The notes under the pieces were generated by a model. It was not told the DNA's origin, made no database searches, and worked only from the letters and a program-made list of their open reading frames with translations. Made by a program: the position numbers and the translations under genes. A stretch of DNA of 64,000 nucleotides from an uncultured Lachnospiraceae bacterium (GTDB lineage: Bacteria; Bacillota; Clostridia; Lachnospirales; Lachnospiraceae), in NCBI GenBank assembly GCA_947169935.1, contig CAMVRS010000003.1:1-64000 (forward strand). Direction: 5' to 3'. Shown piece after piece: positions 8,548 to 17,020 of this stretch. The stretch's first letter is position 1, and every line of letters begins with the position of its first letter.

Positions 8548-11205
8548 ATGTCAACTCATAAGGAACTTATAACATCAGGTAAATTTGATGAGAAATTCAA
8601 AAGGGCTCTTTTGGATTACTATAATTATGGCTTTAAGAACCTTAACTCATTTGATGCTAAAAAACGTCAAACTATATCAGAGGACTGGTTGCGTCTTAAT
8701 AGAGTGATTTCCGATTATGTGGACTGGTCAGACGATTGTAATACGGTCATGTTTGCTAATGCTGATTCTCAATCGATGGGGAAGAATCCGTTTCATAGGA
8801 TATACCGTTTTTGCAAGTATAAACCGCTTACTTACCCTGCTTACTTTTTACATACGATGGCGGCGCTTAGTTACCGGATCAGCTTACGTGACGGTATAGA
8901 TACTTTAGATCTTGATGATGAAAAACGTATTCATCTGGAAGAAGTACTTAAAAGCGGATCCAAATTAAAAACATCTGACCTGATCTTATACTACACTGAA
9001 GCGCTTGCGCTGATGGAGGGAAATGATAAAAATAAAACTCCCAATAACAGGCTGAATGATTTATTATTGCTAGGCCTGGTAGAATGTGAACAGTATAAGA
9101 GTAAGGGTGATCACCGGTGGAGCCTGCCCGGATTAACAATGGGCAGTATTTTAAAGGAAGGACTGGTCGTCAGTAAAGACTTTAGACAACATTTATACTC
9201 TGCGCTGGATTTCTTTTCAAAGTACTATTTGTTTGGCGAAGCCGGGACATTTCTTATAGATCGTTTTACAAATGATGAGATAAGTCCTTTCAGGTTTAAG
9301 CATGAGTATTTCATGCAATCGCTTAATGATTTCAATATAGTTGACCTTTTATATGCTATTGAAGGAGGAAAATGGTGTAAGATCACATATAGTCATGGCA
9401 CGGCGGGCTATGAAACAGAACTTCTCTGCTATCCTCTTGAAATTCGCATAAGTAACATGCAGGGAAGAGAATTCCTGATGTGTTATGAACCTTTTCACCG
9501 CAGTTATACAGCATTTCGAATTGAATTCATAGACTCTGTTGAGTACTATGAGGATGAAAAGGTTAAGACAGTATTAATACAGAAAGGATATCATACATCA
9601 CCCGGATCAGTTGATGCCGATATATCAAATGCGCGAAAATCAATACAGTATTCATGGGGGGTTTCCACCACCAAAGTGCAGGAAGAAAACGCGGTCAATT
9701 CCGTAGTGCCACATTCCGTATCCTTGCAGATTTCCTATAATCCTGATACAGATTACTATATTGTTAACCGACTTAATCGTGAGAGGAGATCCGGCACCGT
9801 ATCTGACAGGAAGGACCTTGATCTTCTTGAATTCTCTGCTGATATTTCCGATGAGACTGAACTTAGACCGTGGATGAGAAGTTTTTATTCACGTATTAAG
9901 TCATGTGAGGGAATGGATACGGATACATTTTCTCTTGAAACTGATGTAGAGAAAACTTTAAACACTCTTTTACAAGATTCACTTACTAAACCTCAAAAAC
10001 GGGAGAATCCGCTTTCTTTGGAAAGATGGGATATACCTTTGGCAGTAAAACAAGCTCTTGGAAATGGGACGAAGGCCAGAGAGCATGACCTGGTATTTAA
10101 TGAGGCCTTCAGTGTCTATTATTATGTTATGGCAGATGTTTTTACCAGTCTATGTTCAGGAAAGACCGGTGAATCATATACTGAAGGTGAAATAGATGAA
10201 ATAATAGACCATTCATTAAAAAAATACTGTTTTAGAACAGGTGTCGGAACTGAGGAGCTGCTTCCTTCGGAAATTAAAGAGTTGCTTCATTTTGGAGGCT
10301 TTTTAAAGAAAACTAAAAGGCTTATTGACGGAGAGTACGAACTCATACGGAATAAGGGCGGAAACGGATTCAGCCGCAAAGCAAAAGAGAAGGTTTCATA
10401 TCTGCCTCGATATAAATGTGAGGCCGGTCTTGAATTATACAGGGATGTTGTTCCGCTTTCTGCTATGGAGATACGATGGTTAAAAACTATTATCCATGAT
10501 AAAGATAACAGGATGTCACTTTTTATGTCTGCTGCGGAGATAGATCTGCTTGAGGATATTTTAAACCGGTACGCCCCGGCGTTATCCCCTCTTCCAATGG
10601 AGAAAGTTGTCTATTTTGATAGATTTCGCTTTACGGAGAATGATAATGATCAAATGGCGTCAGTAATGGCTGCATTGTTAAAGGGGATATATGATCAAAA
10701 GACCGTCCGTATAAAGTATCACACGTCAAAAAACAGTGTTAAGACCGGTGAATTTAAGCCGATCGTTTTAGAGTTTTCAAAACGGAATAACCGGTTCCAG
10801 GGATACTTCCTAAGCTGTGACAGAAATATTGTTTATACTATGAATATTTCTCAAATAGAAACAGCCCATGAAACAGAAAAATCGTTTGACCGGACATCCG
10901 CAGAGCAAGTGCTTCACGACTACAGGGAAGAAAATACTGCATCGGTTACAGTAGAATTCTACAATATACACAATATTGTTGATCGTATACTCACTGAATT
11001 TTCTCCATGGAAGAAACGCTGTTCATATAATCCCGAAACAGAACTATATACACTCACGCTCTTTTATCAGAAGCAGGATGAGGTGGACATTGTTGTTCGA
11101 TTCCTGGGGTATGGAGGAGACATATACATTGTTGATAAGGAGCACCCTATACGTAAAGAGATACTGTTACGCATGAACCGCCAAAAAGAGCTGAATTGCG
11201 TATAG
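8548..11205 (+). CDS. Tandem WYL-WCX domain protein, partner of giant NTPase
   Basis: An 885-residue protein with two WYL modules. The first WYL is near residues 262-345 (core around WCKITYSHG and a later F-R-I-E-F-I-D-S-V), followed by a WCX-type extension (about 385-455, with L-R-P-W-M-R-S-F-Y). The second WYL is near 708-775 (VRIKYHTSK) and its WCX is the last about 90 residues. The N-terminal 250 residues are helical with possible winged-helix content, but no clear HTH could be assigned. WYL proteins are ligand-responsive regulators that often control phage-defence loci; ligands include nucleotides or nucleic acid. The gene lies 73 bases after the giant gene, shares its AT-rich style, has GGAG before the ATG, and is followed by a strong terminator, so the pair reads as one transcription unit. 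Role as regulator or sensor of the neighbour is inference. Confidence 0.7.
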   Translation: MSTHKELITSGKFDEKFKRALLDYYNYGFKNLNSFDAKKRQTISEDWLRLNRVISDYVDWSDDCNTVMFANADSQSMGKNPFHRIYRFCKYKPLTYPAYFLHTMAALSYRISLRDGIDTLDLDDEKRIHLEEVLKSGSKLKTSDLILYYTEALALMEGNDKNKTPNNRLNDLLLLGLVECEQYKSKGDHRWSLPGLTMGSILKEGLVVSKDFRQHLYSALDFFSKYYLFGEAGTFLIDRFTNDEISPFRFKHEYFMQSLNDFNIVDLLYAIEGGKWCKITYSHGTAGYETELLCYPLEIRISNMQGREFLMCYEPFHRSYTAFRIEFIDSVEYYEDEKVKTVLIQKGYHTSPGSVDADISNARKSIQYSWGVSTTKVQEENAVNSVVPHSVSLQISYNPDTDYYIVNRLNRERRSGTVSDRKDLDLLEFSADISDETELRPWMRSFYSRIKSCEGMDTDTFSLETDVEKTLNTLLQDSLTKPQKRENPLSLERWDIPLAVKQALGNGTKAREHDLVFNEAFSVYYYVMADVFTSLCSGKTGESYTEGEIDEIIDHSLKKYCFRTGVGTEELLPSEIKELLHFGGFLKKTKRLIDGEYELIRNKGGNGFSRKAKEKVSYLPRYKCEAGLELYRDVVPLSAMEIRWLKTIIHDKDNRMSLFMSAAEIDLLEDILNRYAPALSPLPMEKVVYFDRFRFTENDNDQMASVMAALLKGIYDQKTVRIKYHTSKNSVKTGEFKPIVLEFSKRNNRFQGYFLSCDRNIVYTMNISQIETAHETEKSFDRTSAEQVLHDYREENTASVTVEFYNIHNIVDRILTEFSPWKKRCSYNPETELYTLTLFYQKQDEVDIVVRFLGYGGDIYIVDKEHPIRKEILLRMNRQKELNCV

Positions 11206-11223
11206 CCCCGGAAGGGGCTTTTT
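11204..11223 (+). terminator. Rho-independent terminator after WYL gene
   Basis: Perfect 6-bp stem AGCCCC/GGGGCT with loop GGAA followed by a T run. The stem begins inside the TAG stop codon of the WYL gene, so it closes the two-gene unit tightly. Confidence 0.85.
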
Positions 11224-11394
11224 AATTTATATCTTTTTTTTCCGATACCCGGATGAGACCAAAAACCCGCACCGCTATAATCAAGCCATAAATTACGAAA
11301 GGGACGGATCAGAGGTAGTAAATTATAAACTAATTATAAAAAATTATGGATTGCCGGTCAATGAGATGCATTTATTGGGAGAGGGGGTATTGTC

Positions 11395-12207
11395 ATGTTA
11401 ATAAACACTATCTTACGCAAACATGCGACAATGTTTTTACGTAATCTGGGGATGCTGGTCATGACGATAGGGATCTGTTTCCTGGTATGTTATGCTACCA
11501 AAGATAATGCTTTTGTAACATATGAGCAGACGAAAGTGGTGGTGTTTGCCTATACAATGTCTTTGGTATGGATTGGCTTATTCGATTCTCTTCCCATATA
11601 CAATGATCAGAAGCTGTATGTAGAGGCTGACTTCGATAACAACGCTTATTCCCCCTTAGAGTATCTGGTTTCGGTAATGATAATTGAAACGATACTTGGT
11701 ATAATGCAGGCTCTCATAGCATCTACGGTATTTTTCTACTACTTTGGAGAGGATTGTCACTTACAAAATCTTGTTACTCCGTCAGGCCGGATCGATTTTC
11801 TTATCACCAGTTTTTTGATCATATTTTCCGGTATTTGCATGGGATTTCTTATAGGTGTTTTTTTTGAAGCTAAATATAGTCTCATTTTAATTCCGCTATT
11901 CCTGATTTTACAAATGTTGTTCAGCAAATGTATCTTTGACCTTCCTGAAAGATGTGAGCAGATTTCTATCATTGTAATATCCAGGTTTGGAGCGGGATCT
12001 ATAGGATCCCTGGTAGACCTGAACAGTTATCCTTTAAAGATAAATATGGAAAGTGCTATTCAGTTACCGCAGCCATTCCAGGAGATATATAGGCCAGAAG
12101 GCAGTTATATAGCTTCAAACTGGTGTTCATTGCTTATCCTTTCGGTTGTGCCGCTGATGATCGCGTGGTTAGTGTTGGAGTTCAGAGCAAATCGTATGAG
12201 GAGGTGA
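11395..12207 (+). CDS. ABC-2 type permease-like membrane protein
   Basis: A 270-residue integral membrane protein with about six hydrophobic segments: near residues 16-36, 45-65, 92-118, 135-160, 163-185 and 241-262. Segment order and the polar stretch after the second helix resemble ABC-2/ABCG-type permeases. The ATP-binding subunit is very likely the gene at 13155, because both lie in one close-packed run of five same-strand genes. GAGAGGGGG precedes the ATG by about 10 bases. The substrate cannot be read from the sequence. The gene starts a unit separated from the WYL gene by a terminator and about 170 bases; an isolated TATAAT at 11276-11281 lacks a convincing -35 element. Confidence 0.6.
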   Translation: MLINTILRKHATMFLRNLGMLVMTIGICFLVCYATKDNAFVTYEQTKVVVFAYTMSLVWIGLFDSLPIYNDQKLYVEADFDNNAYSPLEYLVSVMIIETILGIMQALIASTVFFYYFGEDCHLQNLVTPSGRIDFLITSFLIIFSGICMGFLIGVFFEAKYSLILIPLFLILQMLFSKCIFDLPERCEQISIIVISRFGAGSIGSLVDLNSYPLKINMESAIQLPQPFQEIYRPEGSYIASNWCSLLILSVVPLMIAWLVLEFRANRMRR

Positions 12208-12212
12208 CCACT

Positions 12213-12614
12213 ATGGTAAAGGAAAAAGCAATGATTACGTTTGTGGTTTCCATCATCGCAGCTTTTGCACTGGGGATTTTTATCTCGGACCTATTGGTGC
12301 CAAAAGACAAGATCGTAGAAACAGAGGCAGCTGCGGAAGATTCTGAGGATACATCTTCAGGCCTTTCCGATATAGCAGAGAGTCCGGATATCAGGTCTGA
12401 AACGACTTTTGATAATGAAGGATCAGAAGAACAGGATACTGATCATTACAGTTTCGATCCTGATGATTACAGACCCGAGATCGACTGGGAGGCTATAGCG
12501 GATATCGGAAAAAAGGCGGGTAAAAAAGCAGTAAGACTTGGAAAATCTGCTCTCAACAGCGGTATTAAGACCGGCAGAAAAGTATATGACTGGATAAAAC
12601 AAAAGATAGATTAA
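12213..12614 (+). CDS. Small single-pass membrane protein, acidic exterior, basic amphipathic tail
   Basis: Unrecognised 133-residue protein. I chose the ATG at 12213 because GAGGTG lies 7 bases upstream, while the longer open frame from 12123 overlaps the permease gene. One transmembrane helix (residues 6-27) is followed by an acidic low-complexity stretch (about 35-90), then a C-terminal region rich in Lys/Gly (GKKAGKKAVRLGK and following) that could form an amphipathic helix. The start sits 5 bases after the permease stop. Probably an accessory subunit of the ABC-type module; function unknown. Confidence 0.65.
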   Translation: MVKEKAMITFVVSIIAAFALGIFISDLLVPKDKIVETEAAAEDSEDTSSGLSDIAESPDIRSETTFDNEGSEEQDTDHYSFDPDDYRPEIDWEAIADIGKKAGKKAVRLGKSALNSGIKTGRKVYDWIKQKID

Positions 12615-12633
12615 TTGAGAAGGAGGAGAGGAT

Positions 12634-13116
12634 ATGAGTAAGACGAAAAAGGTTATTTTTACTTTATCAATGGTCATCACGGTTTCTATGTTATTATTCG
12701 CGTTGTATTATGTTCTTTCTCCGCGTAAAGTTCTGGATCAGGCGGTAGAAAGTGTCAGGGAAGAGGGACTTGAAGGTTTAAAACCATATGTGACTGATGA
12801 TATGGATGAAAAGCTGGATGACGTTCTGTTTATAGTAAATACACCCGTTGTACATCTTCTTCTTGAGAAGGCAGAGGATTTAGGGATAACGGAAATAGTT
12901 ATAAGGAAATTTGAGAACATAGAGTGGTCTGTAAAGGACGTTAAAGTTGGTCTGAAAGGGGCGGAAATAGAGCTAGCATATCAATATGAAGATATATATG
13001 CAGGAACAGCTGATCTGACTATGGTATTTGAAAATGGAAAGTGGAAAATCGACAGTGTGGATATGCCCTTGTTTGATAATCTGTATAAGATCAAGTCAAT
13101 GATAGCGGGCAAATAA
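12634..13116 (+). CDS. Membrane-anchored small protein, possible NTF2/DUF4878-like domain
   Basis: A 160-residue protein with an N-terminal membrane anchor at about residues 7-28 and an extracytoplasmic alpha+beta domain ending in a strand pattern DLTMVFENGKWKIDSVDMP, typical of small NTF2-like or DUF4878-like lipoprotein domains in which the last strands carry G-x-W-K-I-D. No catalytic motif is seen. GGAGGAG lies 8 bases before the ATG. It sits between the 133-residue membrane protein and the ABC ATPase, so it is likely an accessory component of the same module. The domain assignment is by pattern only. Confidence 0.55.
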   Translation: MSKTKKVIFTLSMVITVSMLLFALYYVLSPRKVLDQAVESVREEGLEGLKPYVTDDMDEKLDDVLFIVNTPVVHLLLEKAEDLGITEIVIRKFENIEWSVKDVKVGLKGAEIELAYQYEDIYAGTADLTMVFENGKWKIDSVDMPLFDNLYKIKSMIAGK

Positions 13117-13154
13117 GCGGGAAGATCAATTATTCAAAAAGGAGGTAATGAGTT

Positions 13155-13988
13155 ATGTCCAAATGTTTGATCAAGATCGATGTTGATAATGTATTCGGTA
13201 GTTTTTCCTTTAGCAAAATGAAGAAAAATATACTGCTATCTGATATACACTTTGAGATAGAAGAAGGAGAAACGATCATGGTAGCAGGACCCTCCGGAAT
13301 AGGAAAGAGCACCATTTTGACTCTTTTACGATCAGATTTAGACGGAGACTTCCTGAGTTCATTATTGTCCGGGGTCAGATATGATGGCACTGTTACTAAG
13401 GATGATGATCTTATTATAAGGTTTGCCTCACAGGCTCTGACTATCAACACAGATGAACGAGTTGGGGAGGCCATAGCTTATGAGGTTGAAAGATATTTGG
13501 GATCAGGAGAGGGGGTATCGGAACGGGTTGAGTATTGGCTCAACATGTTCAGGCTAGAAAATAAGCGCGACATGGTCATCAGGAAACTCAGCGGCGGTGA
13601 AAAGAGGAGGGTACAGATCGCTGAGAGGTGTGCGATTGAGGATTATCAGATGATGATCTGTGATGAGCCCGATACCGGTCTTGATCTGGTAACCCAAGCT
13701 CAGCTCCACAAGATGCTTTGTAGGGGCGCCAAACAGAATAACAAGGCCCTTATTACGGTCACTCATAATCTATATAAAAACATGTTCGAATACGACAAAA
13801 TCATGCTCCTTGGCCGTGGGGCTTCGGAAAATACAGCTACTATCCGTTATTTTGGTAAGCCTGCTTATCTGAGCAGGGTATTCGGAACGGAGGATCTTTT
13901 AGAGATATTTAAGCAATTGTATAAACCGGCTAAAAGAGTAGTTGAGCCGAAGAAAACAGAAAAGCGAAGAAATCTTGTAACAATATAA
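13155..13988 (+). CDS. ABC transporter ATP-binding protein
   Basis: A 277-residue ABC ATPase. Walker A GPSGIGKST is at 45-53, the signature LSGGE at 145-149, Walker B MMICDEPDTGLD near 168-179, and the H-loop in ITVTHN. The Q-loop glutamine is probably in RFASQALTI, upstream of the signature. The C-terminus ends in a basic stretch. GGAGGT lies 8 bases before the ATG. The likely permease partner is at 11395; the two small membrane proteins between them and the helical-repeat protein at 14049 complete the set. In this family such units may export lipids, peptides or polysaccharide; the substrate here is unknown. Confidence 0.85.
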   Translation: MSKCLIKIDVDNVFGSFSFSKMKKNILLSDIHFEIEEGETIMVAGPSGIGKSTILTLLRSDLDGDFLSSLLSGVRYDGTVTKDDDLIIRFASQALTINTDERVGEAIAYEVERYLGSGEGVSERVEYWLNMFRLENKRDMVIRKLSGGEKRRVQIAERCAIEDYQMMICDEPDTGLDLVTQAQLHKMLCRGAKQNNKALITVTHNLYKNMFEYDKIMLLGRGASENTATIRYFGKPAYLSRVFGTEDLLEIFKQLYKPAKRVVEPKKTEKRRNLVTI

Positions 13989-14048
13989 ATAAGAATACAT
14001 AAATTTAAAGATCAAAAGTTTATACAAAAAAAAGAGGAGGAAAGAACT

Positions 14049-15308
14049 ATGAAAAAAAACAATTATGGGAAACACAAACTTGGGATAATAACTGTTATGA
14101 TCATGGTCTGTATCATTGTTGTTTGTATACGGGTCATAGGCGGAACAAAAGATTCGGATAATGAAAATGATGTGGCAGCCGGCAGTGAAGGATCCGTACC
14201 CGTAAATTCACCGGTTGCAGATGTATCGGGCTCTGTATCCGCTATGGGAGAAGGCGTTACCTATACTCCCGAAGAGCAGGAGATGATAGCTGTATCTATC
14301 GAAGAAGCAGACCGGCTGGCTTCATCCGGCGACTATGAAACAGCTCTTAAACAGATCGATACTGCCAGAGAGGCATATCCTGAAGCCTCTGACCTTAGGG
14401 CAAAGCAGGATGAACTTAACGGTCTGTACGGACAGCAGATGAAGGCAAATACTTTGGAACGATGCAATACCCTGGCTGAAGAAGGGGATTATCTTACCGC
14501 AATGCATATGATAGAAGAATGTATGCAGTCATATGGCGAAGATAATGAATGCCTGGCGGCAAAGGAGCACTATATCACAATGTACAAGCAGGATATACTT
14601 CAGAGATCAGCAGCTTATTCTGATGCCGGGGATTACGTCAGCGCCATACAGCTGCTCCAATCCGCAACTAAGGAGATGGGAAATGATCCCGAACTTGAGA
14701 CCAGGTCACTCGAATATGAGTCAGCCTATGTCAGTGGTGTATTAGCTGAAGCGGACAGCAGGGTTTCCGGACAGGACTTTGATGGAGCGGAGAAGGTACT
14801 TAAGACAGCTAAGGAGATTCTACCCGGTAACAGTCGCTTGGATGAAGCAGTTAAAACTGTAAACAAAAGTCGTCCACGGAGTCTGTTGGCTGCTTGCCCG
14901 CCTTATCAGACAACAGTCTGTGGGATGGTCACCGGAACCGATACAATAACCATCGCAGGAAAGGAATACACTAATGCTGTCCTTATCGGCGAGAACATCT
15001 ATGACGACTCCAGAATTTTCTTTAACCTTGATAATCAGTATGATACGGTCCAATTTCAGGTAGGACATATCGATGGCGGGGAGTTAAGGGACCGGGAGCT
15101 CCAGATCCTTTATAACGGAGAATTAGAAAAGAAGCTTACGTTGTCGGCCGGCGATCTGCCTCAGACTATAACGCTTGATGTCAAAGACGTGGGGCAGTTA
15201 ACACTTATAGTTCCGACAACACTTGGGCTGTTTGGCGACAGAAGCTGCTTTGGTATGGTTAATGCATATGCTTATCCGGAAACGGCATCACTTAGCGGAG
15301 AGCTGTGA
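14049..15308 (+). CDS. Membrane-anchored TPR-like protein with NPCBM-like C-terminal domain
   Basis: A 419-residue protein with an N-terminal membrane segment (about residues 12-30), a Ser/Gly/Val linker, then several TPR-like helical hairpins (about 75-275) with repeated A-x-x-x-G-D-Y-x-x-A patterns such as ASSGDYETALKQID, AEEGDYLTAMHMIE and SDAGDYVSAIQLLQ. The last about 130 residues are beta-rich, with features of an NPCBM carbohydrate-associated domain (FQVGHIDGGELRDRELQIL). AGAGGAGG lies 9 bases before the ATG. It likely acts outside the membrane as a scaffold or binding protein for the preceding ABC-type genes. NPCBM assignment is by pattern, moderate certainty. Confidence 0.6.
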   Translation: MKKNNYGKHKLGIITVMIMVCIIVVCIRVIGGTKDSDNENDVAAGSEGSVPVNSPVADVSGSVSAMGEGVTYTPEEQEMIAVSIEEADRLASSGDYETALKQIDTAREAYPEASDLRAKQDELNGLYGQQMKANTLERCNTLAEEGDYLTAMHMIEECMQSYGEDNECLAAKEHYITMYKQDILQRSAAYSDAGDYVSAIQLLQSATKEMGNDPELETRSLEYESAYVSGVLAEADSRVSGQDFDGAEKVLKTAKEILPGNSRLDEAVKTVNKSRPRSLLAACPPYQTTVCGMVTGTDTITIAGKEYTNAVLIGENIYDDSRIFFNLDNQYDTVQFQVGHIDGGELRDRELQILYNGELEKKLTLSAGDLPQTITLDVKDVGQLTLIVPTTLGLFGDRSCFGMVNAYAYPETASLSGEL

Positions 15309-15384
15309 TAAGGGGGAAAGAGACAGAGCTGACCGGTATTAAGAAAAGAATAGTTAGTAGCCGGGTGAGATTATCCCGTAAAAG

Positions 15385-15393
15385 TGCTATAAT
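15385..15393 (+). promoter_or_regulatory. Extended -10 promoter of DUF2804 gene
   Basis: TGC-TATAAT matches an extended -10 element; no good -35 at 17 bases. It lies about 40 bases before the start codon at 15434. Confidence 0.35.
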
Positions 15394-15433
15394 AAACATG
15401 CATCAATAATACAGTATACATATGAGGTAAAGT

Positions 15434-16468
15434 ATGTCCAGAAATCATGAAGTAACAACCCAACAGGATCTTTTGGATGAGCAGGGAGAGCTGCGTGAGC
15501 CGGGATGGTCACGGAAGCAGGTACAGAGATATGACAGGGCGGCGATAAAAGCACCCGCCTGGCGTATCAAGGAATGGGATTATTATATAGTGATGGGTGA
15601 AGGCTTTGGGGTAGCGTTTACGATATCCGACCTGGGCTATATAGGTCTTCAATCAGTATCACTTTTACTGTTTGACGAGAATGGCAACTGGTCTCATACG
15701 GAATCAGTGCTTAATGCATTGCCTATGGGACGGATAAAGCTGCCATCTGACTCTTCTGAAGGCTCAACCAGATATGGTGATAAACGGCTTAAGCTGCGCT
15801 TTGATGTATATAAAGAAAAGGGCGTAAGACGTATTCGCTGTGATTTTAAGAGATTTAACGGCGATAAGGATCTGAGTTGCGATATTCTGTTAAAGCAGCC
15901 GGAGATGGACAGCATGGTGATAGCAACACCCTGGGATGAAAAGCATGCCTTTTATTACAATCAGAAGATAAACTGCATGCGTGCTGCCGGTTCCGTAGAA
16001 TATGACGGGAAAGTATATCTGTTCAATCCTAAGCAGGATCTGGGAACCTTGGACTGGGGACGCGGTGTCTGGACTTATGATAATACCTGGTACTGGGGAT
16101 CGGGTAATACCATAGTTAACGGAAAGCCCTTTGGATTCAACATAGGATACGGTTTTGGAAATACATCAGCTGCCACAGAGAATGTTATATTCTATGACGG
16201 TAAAGCGCACAAGCTGGATGATGTGGAATTCCATATTCCGGAGAATTCCTATATGGATAAATGGATTTTCACATCTTCTGACGGAAGATTTGAGATGGAA
16301 TTCCAGCCGGTGATGGACAGATGTGCCTGTATGGACTTTAAGGTGATCATTTCTGATCAGCATCAGGTGTTCGGAAAAATGAGCGGAAAAGCTATCCTTG
16401 ATGATGGTACGGTTATAGAGATCAAAGATGTGCTCTGCTTTGCAGAGAAGGTGCATAACAAATATTAA
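15434..16468 (+). CDS. DUF2804 domain-containing protein
   Basis: A 344-residue soluble protein whose length and motifs match DUF2804: N-terminal LLDEQGELREPGWSRK, a central LPMGRIKLP, and the C-terminal half with DWGRGVWTYDNTWYWGSG followed by FGFNIGYGFGNTSAATEN. The fold is expected to be a lipocalin/calycin-like beta structure related to tocopherol-cyclase-like or AttH proteins; no enzymatic activity is established to my knowledge. There is no signal peptide. GAGG lies 7 bases before the ATG. It appears monocistronic, with its own -10 element upstream and another promoter following it. Confidence 0.8.
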   Translation: MSRNHEVTTQQDLLDEQGELREPGWSRKQVQRYDRAAIKAPAWRIKEWDYYIVMGEGFGVAFTISDLGYIGLQSVSLLLFDENGNWSHTESVLNALPMGRIKLPSDSSEGSTRYGDKRLKLRFDVYKEKGVRRIRCDFKRFNGDKDLSCDILLKQPEMDSMVIATPWDEKHAFYYNQKINCMRAAGSVEYDGKVYLFNPKQDLGTLDWGRGVWTYDNTWYWGSGNTIVNGKPFGFNIGYGFGNTSAATENVIFYDGKAHKLDDVEFHIPENSYMDKWIFTSSDGRFEMEFQPVMDRCACMDFKVIISDQHQVFGKMSGKAILDDGTVIEIKDVLCFAEKVHNKY

Positions 16469-16473
16469 AGCTG

Positions 16474-16500
16474 TTGAAACAAGGCAGGGTTTGATATAAT
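16474..16500 (+). promoter_or_regulatory. Promoter of Nudix-MscS operon
   Basis: TTGAAA, a 15-base spacer, then TATAAT preceded by TGA (extended -10). It lies 38 bases before the Nudix start codon. The short spacer is compensated by the extended -10. Confidence 0.5.
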
Positions 16501-16537
16501 AACCTCATAAACCCGTACAAAGAGAAAGGCACACATT

Positions 16538-17020
16538 ATGTTCGTTAACACCACCCTCTGTTACATAGAGCAGGATGACAAATATCTCATGCTGCACAGG
16601 ACTAAAAAGGAAGGGGATCTGAATAAGGATAAATGGATAGGCGTAGGCGGGAAGCTCGAGAGCGGGGAGAGTCCGGAGGACTGTCTTTACCGTGAGGTGA
16701 AAGAGGAGACCGGGCTTACGCTTAAAAGCCATGCCTTCCGAGGGATAGTCACCTTTGTATACGGAGATATCACGGAGTACATGTACCTGTATACCTCAAG
16801 AGAATTTGAGGGTGATTTATTGGACTGTGACGAAGGTGAGCTGGTGTGGATACCCAGAGACGAAGTTGTTAAGCTGCCTATATGGGAAGGGGATAAGGTC
16901 TTTCTGCGATTACTGAAAGAGGACCATCCCTTCTTTTCGTTAAAGCTGGTATATGATGATAACGGTACGCTTACAGAAAGCGTAATAGATAATAAGATTC
17001 TGAATGGAGAGCTGTCATGA
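16538..17020 (+). CDS. Nudix hydrolase (8-oxo-dGTP/NTP pyrophosphohydrolase-like)
   Basis: A 160-residue Nudix enzyme. The Nudix box G-x5-E-x7-REVKEETGL spans residues 38-60, with the glutamates of REVKEE in place for metal binding. The W-I-G-V-G-G-K lead-in and the overall length are typical of MutT/MTH1-like 8-oxo-dGTP diphosphatases in Firmicutes, which clean oxidised nucleotides and cleave to the monophosphate. Substrate choice is inferred from family resemblance. The stop codon overlaps the MscS start by four bases (ATGA), so the two genes are translationally coupled. Confidence 0.85.
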   Translation: MFVNTTLCYIEQDDKYLMLHRTKKEGDLNKDKWIGVGGKLESGESPEDCLYREVKEETGLTLKSHAFRGIVTFVYGDITEYMYLYTSREFEGDLLDCDEGELVWIPRDEVVKLPIWEGDKVFLRLLKEDHPFFSLKLVYDDNGTLTESVIDNKILNGELS

